NCBI GenBank assembly: GCA_001896545.1
Contig: MPOT01000025.1
Span: forward strand, 1 to 64,000
Source: Tepidanaerobacter sp. EBM-38
Lineage (GTDB): Bacteria > Bacillota > Thermosediminibacteria > Thermosediminibacterales > Tepidanaerobacteraceae
Length of the DNA: 64,000 nt
Reading direction: 5' to 3'
Positions 1 to 7,804 of this stretch are shown here, one piece after another; positions within the stretch are counted from its first letter, which is position 1; every line of letters starts with the position of its first letter. The translations under genes and the position numbers were made by a program. Under the pieces are notes generated by a model. It ran no database searches. It saw nothing but the letters and a program-made list of their open reading frames with translations, and was not told the DNA's origin.

Positions 1-1
1 A

Positions 2-676
2 GATATAGGCGCAACCAGTCGACAACAAGTGCTGGATTTAGGCATTGATATCGGTTCGCCAATAATATACAAACCTAAATTCCAAAAATTACAAGGTACA
101 AGGATACTTGCAAGCTTTGCAGATAACCGCACAGGTTGCACAGCTTTACTTACACTGTCACATTTTCTTTATGGCAAGAAATCTAAAAGTACGGTTTATT
201 TAGTAGGAACTATTCAAGAGGAATTTAACCTTCGCGGGGCTATGATGGCTGCACGAACAATCAAGCCAGATATTGCTATTTGTATAGATGGTGGCGCATG
301 TGGCGATACTCCAGACTTGCAAGGAAGCAGCCATGTTCAAATGGGTGATGGACCAATCCTTACTATGTATAACTTTCATGGACGTGGAACACTAAATGGA
401 ACAATCCCTCATCCTGCAATGCTTCATATTATGGAGGAGAGTGCGAACAAAGCAAAAATAAAATTTCAGCGTAGCGTTATGATGGGAGGCCTTACTGATG
501 CAGCTTATCTGCAGTTAGAAGGAATGGGTATCAAATGTGTAGATATTGGCTGCGCCCGTAGGTATACTCATAGTCCTTGCGAAATTGTCGATATGAAGGA
601 CATTGAAATACTTACAAAATGGGTTATGGAGTTCTTGCAAGGTGATTATACAACTTATGATTTTGAAAGGGAGTAG
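2..676 (+). CDS. M42-family metallopeptidase / SgcX-like hydrolase (5' end cut by window)
   Basis: The frame is open from base 2, so the gene starts left of the window and the GTG at 29 is internal. It aligns along its length with the complete M42 protein at 2230-3306. M42 enzymes are di-metal aminopeptidases, formerly annotated as endoglucanase M, and form large cytoplasmic complexes. Visible motifs are ADNR (metal Asp), QEEFNLRGA (catalytic Glu and metal Glu), CIDGG (metal Asp) and YTHSP (metal His), so the visible half of the active site is intact. It is followed after 18 bases by a sugar kinase, which suggests one operon. E. coli SgcX belongs to this family. The true substrate, peptide or glycoside-type, cannot be read from the sequence. 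Confidence 0.85.
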   Translation, partial: DIGATSRQQVLDLGIDIGSPIIYKPKFQKLQGTRILASFADNRTGCTALLTLSHFLYGKKSKSTVYLVGTIQEEFNLRGAMMAARTIKPDIAICIDGGACGDTPDLQGSSHVQMGDGPILTMYNFHGRGTLNGTIPHPAMLHIMEESANKAKIKFQRSVMMGGLTDAAYLQLEGMGIKCVDIGCARRYTHSPCEIVDMKDIEILTKWVMEFLQGDYTTYDFERE

Positions 677-694
677 ATTAAGGAGGTGAAATGT

Positions 695-2212
695 ATGGAT
701 AAAAAATATCTTTTGGGATTTGATTGTGGGACATATGAGTCTAAAGGAGTTATTTGTGATCACAATGGAAATATCCAAGCTACAGCAATCTCTAAACATG
801 TACTAAAAGTTCCAAAGCCCGGGTATGCTGAACATGATCCTATTAATGATTGGTGGTTTGATTTCAAAAAGATTGTCAAGGAATTGTTAGATAAAAGTGG
901 CATATCTCCAAATGAAATAGCTTGTATTGGCATCAGCACAATAATGGCAGCTATTACTCCAGTAGATGAAAACTGTAATCCTCTGAGGAACGCCATACTG
1001 TACGGTATTGATACAAGGTGTAAAAAGCAAGCTGAAGAACTTAATGAGCAGATAGGCAATGAAAAAATGATTAAGATAAGCGGTGCCAATTGTAATGTAG
1101 AATCCTTTGGCCCAAAGATAAAATGGATAAGAGATAATGAACCTGAAATATATGAAAAAACAAGACATTTTACAATAGCCTCAGGATTTTTAACAGCAAA
1201 ACTAACCGGGAGATTTTGTGTAGATAAATATTCAGCAATGCGTGCACAACCAATGCTTGATTATAAATCAATGACATGGAACGATGAACTTTGCGAATAT
1301 GTATGCCCTAAAGAAATGCTACCTGAAATAGTAAATACTACTGATATAATTGGTACAGTTACAAAACATGCTAGTGAAGAAACAGGTCTTGCTGAAGGAA
1401 CACCTGTGATAGCGGGTACTACCGATGCTGGAGCTGAGGCAGTAAGCGTTGGCGTTGTAGAACCCGGGGATACTATGCTTATGTATGGGTCTACTGCATT
1501 TATGATTCACCTTACAGATACATTTCTCGAAAATACTGGTTTATGGTCAGGCCATTATGTTTTAAAGGATATTTTTACAATTACCTCAGGTATGGCAACG
1601 ACCGGTTCTCTTACGCGCTGGATTAGAGATAATTTTGCCAAAGATTTACTAAAAAGAGAAGAAAATGGGGAAGGGAATGCATATACTGCACTTTTTTCTG
1701 AGGCTGAAAATATACCAGCGGGATCAAATGGAATAATTGTTTTACCATATTTCTCAGGAGAGCGCATGCCAATTCAAGATCCTCTAGCAAAAGGTGTGTT
1801 TTTTGGTCTTAATCTCAGCCATACAAGAGGTCATGTTGTAAAAGCGGCTCTTGAGGGAATTGGCTATGGAATTTGTCAAAATTTAGATATGATCCGAAAA
1901 GCCGGTGTTGAGCTTAATAATATAATGGCTGTTGGAGGAGGAACTAAGTCGAGATTATGGGTTCAGACAGTTAGTGATATCTGTGGGATTAGACAAACCG
2001 TACCAAAGGTTACTATAGGTGCTTCATACGGAGATGCTATTTTAGCCGGGCTTGGAGTCGGAATCATTAAATCTCCAAAAGATGTTAAGAAATGGATAGA
2101 GGTGGACTACGTTACAGAGCCAAACTCAGATCATCGTGAAGTTTATGAAAAATATAAAAAATACTATGCTGAACTGTATCAATCGACAAAAAATATAATG
2201 CATGTGTTATGA
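695..2212 (+). CDS. FGGY-family carbohydrate kinase (xylulokinase-like)
   Basis: Predicted cytoplasmic ATP-dependent sugar kinase of about 505 residues, normal for the FGGY family. The N-terminal phosphate-binding motif is FDCGTYESKG. A GTTDAGAE segment near residue 245 carries the likely catalytic Asp, and the C-terminal AVGGGTKSRLW block is the second family signature. I chose ATG 695 because AAGGAGG at 680-686 sits directly in front; a GTG at 686 overlaps that site. The gene lies between two M42 hydrolases in a tight operon, so it probably phosphorylates a pentose or ketose, or a sugar-like compound, released or imported by the neighbours. Xylulokinase is the closest look, but the substrate is not determinable. 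Confidence 0.85.
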   Translation: MDKKYLLGFDCGTYESKGVICDHNGNIQATAISKHVLKVPKPGYAEHDPINDWWFDFKKIVKELLDKSGISPNEIACIGISTIMAAITPVDENCNPLRNAILYGIDTRCKKQAEELNEQIGNEKMIKISGANCNVESFGPKIKWIRDNEPEIYEKTRHFTIASGFLTAKLTGRFCVDKYSAMRAQPMLDYKSMTWNDELCEYVCPKEMLPEIVNTTDIIGTVTKHASEETGLAEGTPVIAGTTDAGAEAVSVGVVEPGDTMLMYGSTAFMIHLTDTFLENTGLWSGHYVLKDIFTITSGMATTGSLTRWIRDNFAKDLLKREENGEGNAYTALFSEAENIPAGSNGIIVLPYFSGERMPIQDPLAKGVFFGLNLSHTRGHVVKAALEGIGYGICQNLDMIRKAGVELNNIMAVGGGTKSRLWVQTVSDICGIRQTVPKVTIGASYGDAILAGLGVGIIKSPKDVKKWIEVDYVTEPNSDHREVYEKYKKYYAELYQSTKNIMHVL

Positions 2213-2229
2213 AAAAAGGGTGATAAATA

Positions 2230-3306
2230 ATGAGACTTGAAAAACTGCTAATGGAAACTGCGCTCATTCCGTCGCTATCAGGTTATGAGCAAAAGATGGC
2301 TCAATATATGAAAAAGAAGTTTGAGGAGAATAATCTCCCTGTAAAAATAGATGTTTTTGGAAATTGTATTGCAAAAGTAGAGGGCAAAAACCCCGGCGCC
2401 CCTTCAGTGATGGTTTTTGGGCATATGGATCAGCTTGGATTTATGGTTCGATATATTGAACCCGATGGATTTATAAGACTGGAGCGTGTAGGAGGTATAC
2501 CAGAAAAAGTTTTGCCAGCATTAGACGTACAGATTCAAAATCGCAAAGGTGAGATGATAGATGGAGTTATAGGTGTCAAATCACATCATGCAACCCCGGC
2601 AGAAGAAAAGTATATCGTAGAAAAATATACATCTCTTTTTGTTGATATAGGAGCCACAAATCGTGAACAGGTTGAAAAGATGGGGATAACAATAGGATGT
2701 CCTGTGGTATATGCACCAAAATTTAAAAAATTAGCAGGAACCGTTGTATCAGGTACTTCTCTTGACAACAGAATAGCATGTGCTATTGTTACGGAATTAG
2801 CTTACCGCTTTAGAGAATATAAGCCCGAAAACACTGTTTATTTAGTGGGTACAGTGCAGGAGGAATTCAATCTAAGAGGAGCTATGGTTGCAGCAAGAAC
2901 TATAAAACCAGATATGGCTATTTGTATAGATATAGCCTTGGAGGGTAAAACCCCTGACATGAAAGGTATGAATAATGTTGCTATGGGGAATGGACCAGTC
3001 TTAAGTCTCTATAATTTTCACGGACGTGGAACACTTAATGGAACTATTCCACATCCTGAAATGGTGCGGGTATTTGAACAGACAGCACAGAGAACAGGAA
3101 TTAATTTACAACGCTTAGCGTTGATAGGTTCTCTGACCGATATGGCATATCTCCAATTTGAGGGAAAAGGAGTTCGTGGAGTTGATATAGGTGTACCCTG
3201 CAGGTATACGCATACTCCTGTTGAGACCTGTGATATGAAAGACCTTGAGTCAACTACGCAGCTGATTTTTGAAGCAATAAATAATTTAAATAGTTTACAA
3301 TTATAA
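2230..3306 (+). CDS. M42-family metallopeptidase / SgcX-like hydrolase
   Basis: Complete 358-residue M42 protein. The expected di-metal ligands are all present: His65 (GHMD), Asp179 (SLDNR), Glu212 (QEEF), Asp234 (CIDIA) and His338 (YTHTP), with Glu211 as catalytic base. The start is ATG 2230, 17 bases after the kinase stop, behind an AGGGTGA site. It is a second copy of the protein ending at 676 and is closely similar to it, which indicates a local duplication flanking the kinase gene. Known members cleave N-terminal residues from short peptides. E. coli sgcX belongs to the family and sits with sgcQ, as here with the next gene, so a role in metabolism of a sugar or glycosylated compound is possible. 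Confidence 0.9.
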   Translation: MRLEKLLMETALIPSLSGYEQKMAQYMKKKFEENNLPVKIDVFGNCIAKVEGKNPGAPSVMVFGHMDQLGFMVRYIEPDGFIRLERVGGIPEKVLPALDVQIQNRKGEMIDGVIGVKSHHATPAEEKYIVEKYTSLFVDIGATNREQVEKMGITIGCPVVYAPKFKKLAGTVVSGTSLDNRIACAIVTELAYRFREYKPENTVYLVGTVQEEFNLRGAMVAARTIKPDMAICIDIALEGKTPDMKGMNNVAMGNGPVLSLYNFHGRGTLNGTIPHPEMVRVFEQTAQRTGINLQRLALIGSLTDMAYLQFEGKGVRGVDIGVPCRYTHTPVETCDMKDLESTTQLIFEAINNLNSLQL

Positions 3307-3328
3307 TTGTTAAGGAGTTGTTTTAATC

Positions 3329-4144
3329 ATGCAATGGATAAAAGAAATCTACAAAACAGAGAAACCTATAATAGCAATGTGTCATCTACAGGCTATGCCC
3401 GGAGACCCTTACTATGATAGTAATAGTGGGATGAAGGGAGTGCTAGATAAAGCAAGACATGACCTTCTAGCACTCCAAAAAGGTGGCGTTGATGCAATCA
3501 TATTCTCAAATGAATTTAGCTTACCATATCTTACAAAAGTAAAAACAGAGACTATTGTTTGCATGGGAAGAATAATAGGAGAATTAATGGACGAAATATC
3601 GGTTCCATTTGGAGTCAATGTGCTCTGGGATCCGGCAGGCACTCTAGATTTAGCTGTTGCTACAGGAGCAAAATTTGTTCGAGAAATATTTAGCGGAGTT
3701 TATGCCAGCGACTTTGGTCTTTGGAATACAAATTTTGGTGAAGTAGCTAGACATCGAAAAAGAATTGGTGCTGATGATGTAAAACTACTTTTCAATATAG
3801 TTCCAGAAGCAGCAAAGTATCTTGCTGAGCGTGACATTCAGCAAATTGCCAAGACAACTATATTCAATTGCCGGCCTGATGCCCTGTGCGTTTCAGGACT
3901 TACGGCTGGCGCCGAAACAGATTCTGAAATTCTTAAAAAAGTTAAAGATGTGTCAGAAGATACACCTGTTTTTGCAAACACAGGCTGCCGATTAAATAAC
4001 ATAGAAAAGCAGCTTTCGGTAGCTGATGGAGCAATTGTTGGAACAACCTTTAAAGTTGATGGCAAATTTGAAAATCCTGTTGATGTCAACCGTGTTAAGG
4101 AATTTATGGATGTAGTTAAAAACTATAGAAAAAATCTCAATTAA
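3329..4144 (+). CDS. BtpA/SgcQ family TIM-barrel protein
   Basis: A 271-residue protein with the family's opening KPIIAMCHLQAMPGDP, an internal GVNVLWDP strand, FVREIFSG, and a C-terminal phosphate-site-like segment (VFANTG, then GAIVGTTFKVDG). It fits BtpA, named for photosystem I biogenesis in cyanobacteria, and SgcQ of E. coli; most members have no proven reaction. The fold suggests a phosphosugar- or nucleotide-binding TIM barrel. AAGGAG precedes ATG 3329. The gene is 22 bases after the M42 gene and ends just before a strong hairpin, so it closes the operon or is its last strongly expressed gene. With M42 and kinase genes beside it, action on a phosphorylated sugar is the likeliest role. 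Confidence 0.85.
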   Translation: MQWIKEIYKTEKPIIAMCHLQAMPGDPYYDSNSGMKGVLDKARHDLLALQKGGVDAIIFSNEFSLPYLTKVKTETIVCMGRIIGELMDEISVPFGVNVLWDPAGTLDLAVATGAKFVREIFSGVYASDFGLWNTNFGEVARHRKRIGADDVKLLFNIVPEAAKYLAERDIQQIAKTTIFNCRPDALCVSGLTAGAETDSEILKKVKDVSEDTPVFANTGCRLNNIEKQLSVADGAIVGTTFKVDGKFENPVDVNRVKEFMDVVKNYRKNLN

Positions 4145-4156
4145 TATTGATGTCAG

Positions 4157-4190
4157 CGGACAGCATTTGCAAATTTGCGAATGCTGTCCG
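4157..4190 (+). terminator. Hairpin after the BtpA/SgcQ gene
   Basis: An 11-bp perfect inverted repeat (CGGACAGCATT / AATGCTGTCCG) with a small inner stem begins 12 bases after the stop. The following U-tract is weak (GTTTTAT), so it may stop transcription only partly or protect the mRNA 3' end. Confidence 0.55.
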
Positions 4191-4233
4191 AGTATCGTTT
4201 TATATATAAGAATTGTTGGGGAGGAGAATTACC

Positions 4234-4500
4234 GTGAGCATTTTTGAGGTAATAATGCTCGTTTGCTTTGGGATGGCATGGCCTATGAATATTTATAAAT
4301 CACTTACTACTAAATCAGTAGAAGGTAAAAGTTGTTTATTTTTATACGCAATCGCTATCGGATATTTATCTGGTATTATTCATAAAATTGTTTATAGCCG
4401 TGATATTGTTCTAGTTTTATATGTAATAAATCTTATTATGGTTTCTACAGATATTTTCTTATATCATAGAAATGTTAGGTTAATGCGTCAAAACAGATAA
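4234..4500 (+). CDS. SemiSWEET/PQ-loop small membrane protein
   Basis: An 88-residue protein with three predicted membrane helices and one PQ-loop-type repeat: residues near 14-31 read WPMNIYKSLTTKSVEGKS, where Pro-Met replaces the usual Pro-Gln. Size and topology match bacterial SemiSWEETs, which dimerise to carry sugars passively. GTG 4234 was chosen because GGGGAGGAG lies 8-16 bases before it. The position between an SgcQ-type gene and a DeoR regulator supports a sugar-related role, but the hairpin at 4157-4190 may separate it from the upstream operon. Other PQ-loop proteins carry amino acids, so the cargo is uncertain. Confidence 0.7.
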   Translation: MSIFEVIMLVCFGMAWPMNIYKSLTTKSVEGKSCLFLYAIAIGYLSGIIHKIVYSRDIVLVLYVINLIMVSTDIFLYHRNVRLMRQNR

Positions 4501-4532
4501 ATACCAATACCTTTATACTTTAATTTTCTCAC

Positions 4533-4561
4533 TTGAACTTAAAAACAGTATAGAATATAAT
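4533..4561 (+). promoter_or_regulatory. Sigma-A-type promoter for the DeoR gene
   Basis: TTGAAC and TATAAT are separated by exactly 17 bases. The start point would fall near 4568, leaving an AT-rich leader of about 90 bases before ATG 4658. Confidence 0.65.
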
Positions 4562-4657
4562 CTAAATAATATTATAAAATAGATTAACTTGAAAATAAAT
4601 TTTTAATTCTAGTACAAAACATTAAACTATTTAAAGATAAATTAAAAGGATGAGTTT

Positions 4658-5434
4658 ATGGTGTTTGCTTTCGAGCGTCAGGAACAAATTCTCAATTATG
4701 TTAATCAAGAGAAAAAAGCTAGCGTAAAAAATTTAAGCAAGCGCTTTAAAGTTTCAGAAGTAACTATCAGAAGAGATTTAGAAGAATTAGCTAACAAAGG
4801 TTTAATAATAAAAATTCACGGTGGAGCTTTAACTATAAATCACAATTTTTCTAATGAAATACCTTATAAGGCAAAATTTAGCTTGAATGTTGAGGCGAAA
4901 AAGAAGATAGGAAAAGCTGCGGCTAAAATTATTGAAGATAATGATGTTGTAATTTTTGATGCGGGTTCTACTACAGTTGAGGTAGCTGCACATTTATGCG
5001 ATGTAAAAAATGTAACTGCTATAACTAATGATATAAATGTAGCTATGGTGTTAGCTAATAATCCGAACATTTCTTTAATTGTCACAGGTGGAATACTTCA
5101 AAAATCAGTATATACATTAACCGGACCTACTGCCGAAGATTTTCTTTCTACGGTTCATGTTAATAAAACTTTTCTTGGCGCTGATGCAATAAGTATCGAT
5201 TATGGCATTACTAATAGAACAATGCTTGAAATTCCTATAAAAAAAGCCATGATAAAAGCGGCAGAGGAAGTTATAGTAGTTGCAGACTATAGTAAGATAA
5301 ATAAAAAAGTGTTTGCACATGTGTGCGATCTAAAGGAAATAGATAAAATTGTCATTGATAAGATAGATATGGACATGGAAAAAGCTTTTGAAGAAATAGG
5401 TATACAATTAATAATTGCAGATAAAAACCTGTAA
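4658..5434 (+). CDS. DeoR-family transcriptional regulator
   Basis: A 258-residue repressor of the DeoR/GlpR type. The N-terminal winged helix-turn-helix (about residues 6-60) includes VSEVTIRRDLEEL and the wing IKIHGGA. The C-terminal sugar-phosphate sensor domain shows FDAGSTTVEVA and ending motifs typical of the family (DYSKINKKVFA). An AAAAGGA site precedes ATG 4658. It has its own promoter and lies just downstream of the kinase/M42/SgcQ genes, so it most likely senses a phosphorylated sugar and controls them; E. coli SgcR is also a DeoR-family protein. The effector is unknown. Confidence 0.9.
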   Translation: MVFAFERQEQILNYVNQEKKASVKNLSKRFKVSEVTIRRDLEELANKGLIIKIHGGALTINHNFSNEIPYKAKFSLNVEAKKKIGKAAAKIIEDNDVVIFDAGSTTVEVAAHLCDVKNVTAITNDINVAMVLANNPNISLIVTGGILQKSVYTLTGPTAEDFLSTVHVNKTFLGADAISIDYGITNRTMLEIPIKKAMIKAAEEVIVVADYSKINKKVFAHVCDLKEIDKIVIDKIDMDMEKAFEEIGIQLIIADKNL

Positions 5435-5617
5435 TTGATATCTGATTATAATGTAAAAACTATCTTTTCCTAAATTCATATTCAATATAAGGCGTACTTT
5501 CCTTATTATATTATACTCAGGAACAAAATGTTGGCATTAGCAGCATTTTTAGTTAAGAATTGACTTTTTACCATAGGGTCATACTTTTGCAATAAGAGAT
5601 AAATATTGTATCAAAGC

Positions 5618-5670
5618 AAAGCATTAGTTAATACAGGATAGCAAATAGTGTTAACTGATGCTTTCTTTTT
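5618..5670 (+). terminator. Intrinsic terminator in the 5435-5862 gap
   Basis: A 14-bp stem with one G-U pair (AAAGCATTAGTTAA / TTAACTGATGCTTT) is followed by CTTTTT. It lies about 180 bases after the deoR stop. A weak promoter-like pair (TTGACT at 5560, TACTTT at 5582) lies just before it, so a short independent transcript is also possible. I see nothing else definite in the 5435-5862 gap. Confidence 0.65.
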
Positions 5671-5862
5671 ATGTTTCAAAAACATATCTCATTAATGTTA
5701 CAAAATGGTTACAGTATCATAATACCTTATCTTATATCGATGGCAACATTAATATTTTAGATTGATGGTGAAAAAGCAGGGTTTTTTAATGAAAAAAAGA
5801 GGACAAATATAGGTAGTTGTAGAATACTAATGCAGATTAAGCTTTAATGGAGGGGAAAATTT

Positions 5863-7752
5863 ATGAGCGGTAGAAAAATAAAAAAAGTATCTATAGTATT
5901 TTTTGCAATAATTCTGCTTACAGCATTCGGTTTGACTCAGGCTATGGCTGCCAGTTTTACGGATATAACCGCTGCAAAATACGATTGGGCGCGACCATAT
6001 ATAGAGAAAATGAATCTTTTGGGAGTCGTAAAAGGCATGACAGAAACTACCTACGGCCCTGATAATTCTGTAACAAGAGAGCAACTGATTACCATGCTGG
6101 TAAGACTTATGGGGTGGGAAAGCCAAGCAACTGGCAAAAGCCTGCCTTCAACTTTTCCCAAAGCAAATTCAGTAGCACCCTGGGCACGAGGATATGTGGC
6201 ATTGGCTGTAGAAAAAGGTATTGTATCCGGTGAAGACCTGGAAAACTTCAGACCGGCAGATGCGGCTACTAGGTCAGAGGTTGCTGTTTTTGCGGTAAAA
6301 GCCATAGGCCTTGGCCAGGAAGCCGAAAGTCGCAAAACTTTTAATGCATCTTTATCCTTTACCGATGGATATTTGATTGAATTGAAGGCTAGGCCATATA
6401 TAGAAATAGCTGTTGAAAAGGGAATCATGAAAGGATTTCCGGATGGCAGTTTTAAACCCAATGAAAAGGTTACTAGGGCTCAAATAGCTACAGTACTTCA
6501 TAATGTAACGAAACTTGCAAAAGCCAATAGTAACATGGTGAAAGGCATAGTAAAGAATGTAGATTCAACATTATTGCCTTCGATTGATGCGAAATTAGAT
6601 GATGGCAGTTCTAAAACCTACATTGTGAATACTTACAGTACTTTAATATATAAAGAAGATGCAGATGGTAATTTAACCAGTGCCCAGCTAAAAGATATAA
6701 AACCTGGTGATACTGTCAACATAATAGCTAGCGGAAATACAGCACAATATGTAGAGATTGCTTATGGTAAACAAGCTACCGTTGTTGAGGATGAAAATGA
6801 AGATAAAGATAAGGATAAGGATAAAGATAAGCTCATAAAAGGAATAATCCGAGGAGTTAACATATCGGCGAATGTTCTTACTATTGAAAACAAGGATAAT
6901 GATAAATATGAAAGCTATAATATAGCATCAGATGCAAAAATAAGACGCGATGGCACAACTTCCGACATCTATAAACTAATGATAGGTGATACTGCTACTG
7001 TTACCGTGACAGACGGCAAAATAGTAAGAATAGAAGCTGAAACTGCTACTAAAGAAATTACAGGAGTAATAACGGATATTACATTTGCTGCCAAAAACCC
7101 CACAATTACAATTGAAGGCGAGAATGGCAGAGAAAATGACTACGAATTAGGTAAAAATGTAACAATACGCAAAAATAACAGAAGTGCAGATATCAGTGAC
7201 CTCAAAATTGGCGATGAGGTAAAGTTAACCTTAGAATATGGTGTAGGTACAAGGGTTGTTGCTACAAGCACAAAGCAGGATATAAGTGGAACAGTAAAGG
7301 CAGTAACACTTGCTGATATCAATACTATTACCGTGGTAGACGACAAAGGCAGGGAACATGTAATTAAAATAACTCGAGATACGGAAATTACAAAAGATAG
7401 AAAGCAAATAGATGTAACGGATATTAGGCCTAATTACTATGTGGATATAGAAGCTGAAAATGATGAGGCCATAAGCATAGATGTAACTGTCCGAAATGTT
7501 AAAGAAACAATAAGAGGTACTGTAGTGAATATAAATGAACAGGTTAAAGTTATAGTAATCAATATAAAAAATGATGATGGCACAAAAAGCACACAACATG
7601 TGTATTATACCAGCGATACCATATTATACAAGGAAAATCGAGAGGTTAGGATAAGTAGGATTGCTGAAGGTGATGAAGTTATCTGTATAGGCGGTTATGA
7701 GGGAGGACTGTTTTTTGCCGATACGATTCACGATATCACTATTTCTGATTAG
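5863..7752 (+). CDS. SLH-domain surface protein with five tandem C-terminal repeats
   Basis: A 629-residue secreted protein. Residues 1-30 form a signal peptide ending near AMAA. Three SLH motifs cover about 31-215 and should anchor the protein to secondary cell-wall polymer. From about 223 to the end are five related blocks of roughly 70 residues, opening with KGIVKNV, KGIIRGV, TGVITDI, SGTVKAV and RGTVVNI and each carrying a late [ILPEG]GD[ET]V-like strand. An acidic Lys/Asp linker (EDKDKDKDKDK) separates repeats one and two. GGAGGGG precedes ATG 5863. The next gene is a secreted subtilase, so the two may work on the cell surface together. The repeat family is not one I can name; a small beta-barrel fold is a guess. 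Confidence 0.85.
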   Translation: MSGRKIKKVSIVFFAIILLTAFGLTQAMAASFTDITAAKYDWARPYIEKMNLLGVVKGMTETTYGPDNSVTREQLITMLVRLMGWESQATGKSLPSTFPKANSVAPWARGYVALAVEKGIVSGEDLENFRPADAATRSEVAVFAVKAIGLGQEAESRKTFNASLSFTDGYLIELKARPYIEIAVEKGIMKGFPDGSFKPNEKVTRAQIATVLHNVTKLAKANSNMVKGIVKNVDSTLLPSIDAKLDDGSSKTYIVNTYSTLIYKEDADGNLTSAQLKDIKPGDTVNIIASGNTAQYVEIAYGKQATVVEDENEDKDKDKDKDKLIKGIIRGVNISANVLTIENKDNDKYESYNIASDAKIRRDGTTSDIYKLMIGDTATVTVTDGKIVRIEAETATKEITGVITDITFAAKNPTITIEGENGRENDYELGKNVTIRKNNRSADISDLKIGDEVKLTLEYGVGTRVVATSTKQDISGTVKAVTLADINTITVVDDKGREHVIKITRDTEITKDRKQIDVTDIRPNYYVDIEAENDEAISIDVTVRNVKETIRGTVVNINEQVKVIVINIKNDDGTKSTQHVYYTSDTILYKENREVRISRIAEGDEVICIGGYEGGLFFADTIHDITISD

Positions 7753-7804
7753 TATGTGAAAGCAGATTAGATATTAATAAAAATACATTTAGGAACTGGT
7801 AATA

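Noticed and set aside
5690-5862. c-di-GMP riboswitch before the SLH gene
   Set aside because: The region is AT-rich and lacks the conserved GNRA-tetraloop/receptor and GCA-AGGGCAAACC-type core.
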